From NCBI RefSeq assembly GCF_900095205.1, contig NZ_LT606951.1:992001-1056000 (forward strand): a DNA stretch of 64,000 bases, read 5' to 3'. Source of the DNA: Polynucleobacter necessarius (GTDB taxonomy: Bacteria > Pseudomonadota > Gammaproteobacteria > Burkholderiales > Burkholderiaceae). Positions 61,962 through 64,000 of the stretch are shown here, in pieces (the first letter of the stretch is position 1; each line of letters opens with the position of its first letter). The notes beneath the pieces are model-generated. The model had not been told where the DNA came from. It saw only the letters and a list, made by a program, of their open reading frames with translations, and made no database searches. Both the position numbers and the translations under genes were made by a program.

Positions 61962-63496
61962 TTACAGAGGAATATTGCCGTGTTTACGCGCAGGATTTTT
62001 TAAATCTTTGTCTTTCAGTATTGCTAGTGAACGAGCAATACATTTGCGTGTTTCGTGCGGAAGAATGACATCATCTATATAGCCACGACGACCAGCCACA
62101 AAAGGATTCGCAAACTTGGCTTTGTATTCGGCTTCACGTGCAGTAATTTTTTCTGGATCTGATTTCTCTTCACGGAAAATAATTTCAACAGCACCCTTTG
62201 GGACCCATCACAGCAATCTCTGCTGAAGGCCATGCAAAGTTCACATCGCCACGTAAATGCTTGGAAGCCATCACGTCATAAGCACCACCGTACGCTTTGC
62301 GGGTGATGAGGGTTACCTTCGGAACAGTGCAATCAGCGTAAGCCGTAGAGTAATTTAGCGCCATGCTTAATGATGCCGCCGTATTCTTGAGCGGTACCAG
62401 GCATAAATCCTGGGACGTCAACCGAAGTCACTACCGGAATATTAAAGGCATCACAGAAGCGTACAAAGCGTGCTGCTTTAATTGATGCTTTGATATCCAA
62501 ACAACCAGCTAGTACTAAAGGTTGATTAGCAACAATACCAATAGAGCGACCTTCCATGCGGGCAAAGCCGATCACAATATTTTTAGCATAATCAGGTTGC
62601 AATTCAAAGAACTCACCGTCATCGACAATCTTTTCAATCAACTCTTTCATATCATAAGGTTGATTTGGATTAGACGGAACTAATGTATCCAGAGAGAAAT
62701 CAGGCTCTTCAGTACGATTAGCCCCTTTGATCAAAGGTGGTTTTTCGCGATTAGAAGGGGGCAAGTAGTTAAAGAAGCGACGCAACATCATGATTGCATC
62801 TACATCGTTATCAAAAGCTAAGTCACATACGCCTGATACCGTTGAGTGAGTTACTGCACCACCCAATTCTTCAGCTGTAACATCTTCGTGCGTAACAGTC
62901 TTCACTACTTCAGGGCCCGTTACAAACATGTACGAACTATCTTTGACCATGAAGATAAAATCCGTCAATGCAGGTGAATACACTGCGCCACCTGCTGAAG
63001 GCCCCATAATCAATGAGATCTGAGGAATGACACCGGACGCAGTCACATTCCGCTGGAAAATCTCTGCATAGCCACCCAGCGATGCAACACCTTCCTGAAT
63101 ACGTGCACCACCAGAGTCATTTAAGCCAATGACAGGAGCACCCACTTTGAGCGCTTGATCCATGATCTTGCAAATCTTTTCAGTATGCGCTTCTGATAAG
63201 GATCCGCCTAAGACGGTGAAGTCTTATGAAAACACAAATACTAAGCGGCCATTAATCATTCCATAACCGGTTCACAACACCGTCGCCAGGAACTATTTGA
63301 TCGCCCATGCCAAAGTCATGGCAACGATGTTCCACGAACATATCCCACTCTTCGAATGTGCCACATCGAGCAAGAGCTCAATACGCTCACGAGCTGTTAA
63401 TTTGCCCTTAGCATGCTGAGCTTGAATGCGTTTTTGCCCGCCACCCAATCGGGCGAGCTCACGCTTCGCTTCCAGTTGTTGAATGATTTCCTTCAT
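61962..63496 (-). pseudogene. pccB: Propionyl-CoA carboxylase beta (carboxyltransferase) subunit, broken
   Basis: Starts with AAGGAGTAGGAA before ATG 63496: [20 protein letters not shown] and [15 protein letters not shown]. Breaks follow near 63350, an extra A near 63277, and TAA (about 63222) in place of CAA in LVFVFSQDF. From 63163 270 codons are open: [40 protein letters not shown] and [20 protein letters not shown]. Shifts near 62355 and 62205 displace [19 protein letters not shown] and the C-terminal part (ILPHETRKCIARSLAIL), which ends at 61962. 15 bp before pccA. Confidence 0.93.
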
Positions 63497-63506
63497 TTCC
63501 TACTCC

Positions 63507-64000
63507 TTAGAAAAATTCATGCCCCATGGACTCCAGTAAGCGCCTTGCGGCTACTGAAGCTGCCATAGTCCCTTGGTTTACCTGTGCCACTAAACTTGGT
63601 AGAAGCGCTTGTACCACTTCGTTGCTACGAAATGCGTTCTTTAATATCCAGCATCGATGCGGTCCCACATCCATGAGCCAGCTTGTTGTTGACGACGAGC
63701 ATCAAATTTCCCATTTGCCTTTTGTAATTTATCGAAATGAGAAACTTTTTCCCAAAGCTCAGGAACGCCTTTACCCTCTAATGCACTTAAAATCATCACT
63801 TGGGGATGCCAAAATTCTTTATCGTGAGAGGCGTGATCAGGATTGCCCTGAAAACCCAACAGACGCAGAGAGCTAGTAATAAAAAGTTGCGCGCGCATAG
63901 CAACATCAGGATCAATATCTACTTTATTAATCACAATCAGATCCGCAATCTCCATCACACCCTTTTTGATAGCCTGCAGATCATCACCCGCATTTGGCAG
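63507..64000 (-). pseudogene. meaB: Methylmalonyl-CoA mutase-associated GTPase MeaB (ArgK), partial and frameshifted
   Basis: G3E-family GTPase that protects methylmalonyl-CoA mutase. The C-terminal half enters from the right edge: MEIADLIVINKVDID (NKVD is the guanine-recognition motif) and VMILSALEGKGVPELWEKV. A frame change near 63643 separates it from the final NEVVQALLPSLVAQVNQGTM, which ends at TAA 63507. Only one lesion is seen in the visible part; the rest lies outside. It is followed by pccB 10 bp on. Confidence 0.85.

Noticed and set aside
63526-63876. A 116-codon plus-strand open frame starting MDSSKRLAATEAAI
   Set aside because: It is the complement of the meaB C-terminal region; the minus strand carries the recognisable G3E GTPase sequence.

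Overview
The window looks like a chromosome segment of a betaproteobacterium of the Burkholderiaceae, closest to Polynucleobacter. The clues are the gene order pyrG-kdsA-eno-ftsB, tig-clpP-clpX-lon-(tRNA-Val)-ppiD and tsaB-rimI, the PHB gene set with phaR, and the character of the proteins. The striking property is decay. I count about 22 genes broken by single-base frameshifts, nonsense codons or short deletions, next to about 38 coding regions that read through cleanly, including very long ones (purL 1344 aa, mfd 1180 aa, acnB 861 aa, lon 810 aa). I see no insertion sequence, prophage or CRISPR. This is the pattern of a recently host-restricted symbiont such as the Polynucleobacter necessarius lineage of Euplotes. 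The species is an inference from memory of the family, not a computed match.

Region 1-9 kb: yciB (cut by the window edge), msrB, broken selO and a broken hotdog thioesterase, an NRDE-family protein and ygfZ, then divergently a broken mltG followed by intact tmk, holB, tatD and an exported ankyrin protein. Region 9-16.4 kb is the most degraded: a K+ channel-like gene that has lost its pore, a DUF3108 gene, HNH endonuclease, a YqiA-like esterase, an exported protein, and a decayed lipid-type cluster (membrane protein, acyl carrier protein, ketosynthase / divergent alpha-beta hydrolase and sterol-desaturase-like hydroxylase). A bidirectional terminator and three tRNAs (Asp, Glu, Ala) follow.

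Region 16.7-46.5 kb is mainly core housekeeping: gltX, broken hslO, ftsB, eno, kdsA, pyrG, a small superinfection-immunity-like protein, acnB, a spermidine-synthase-like protein, purL, a broken ABC ATPase and broken tesA back to back, ppiD (apparently without its parvulin domain), tRNA-Val, lon with a sigma-32-type promoter, clpX, clpP, tig, tRNA-Leu, ispF, ispD, mfd and serB.

Region 46.5-64 kb shows loss by pathway. The polyhydroxybutyrate genes (thiolase, phaB, phaC) are all broken while the regulator phaR is intact. At the right edge methylmalonyl-CoA epimerase, pccA, pccB and meaB are all broken, removing propionyl-CoA carboxylation as a unit. Between them rimO and pgeF are broken, whereas rluD, bamD, alr, lplT, tsaB, rimI and a HolD (psi)-like gene are intact. 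Information processing, protein quality control, isoprenoid, nucleotide and envelope assembly genes are kept. Carbon storage, side-chain catabolism, redox chaperoning and accessory lipid chemistry are being lost.
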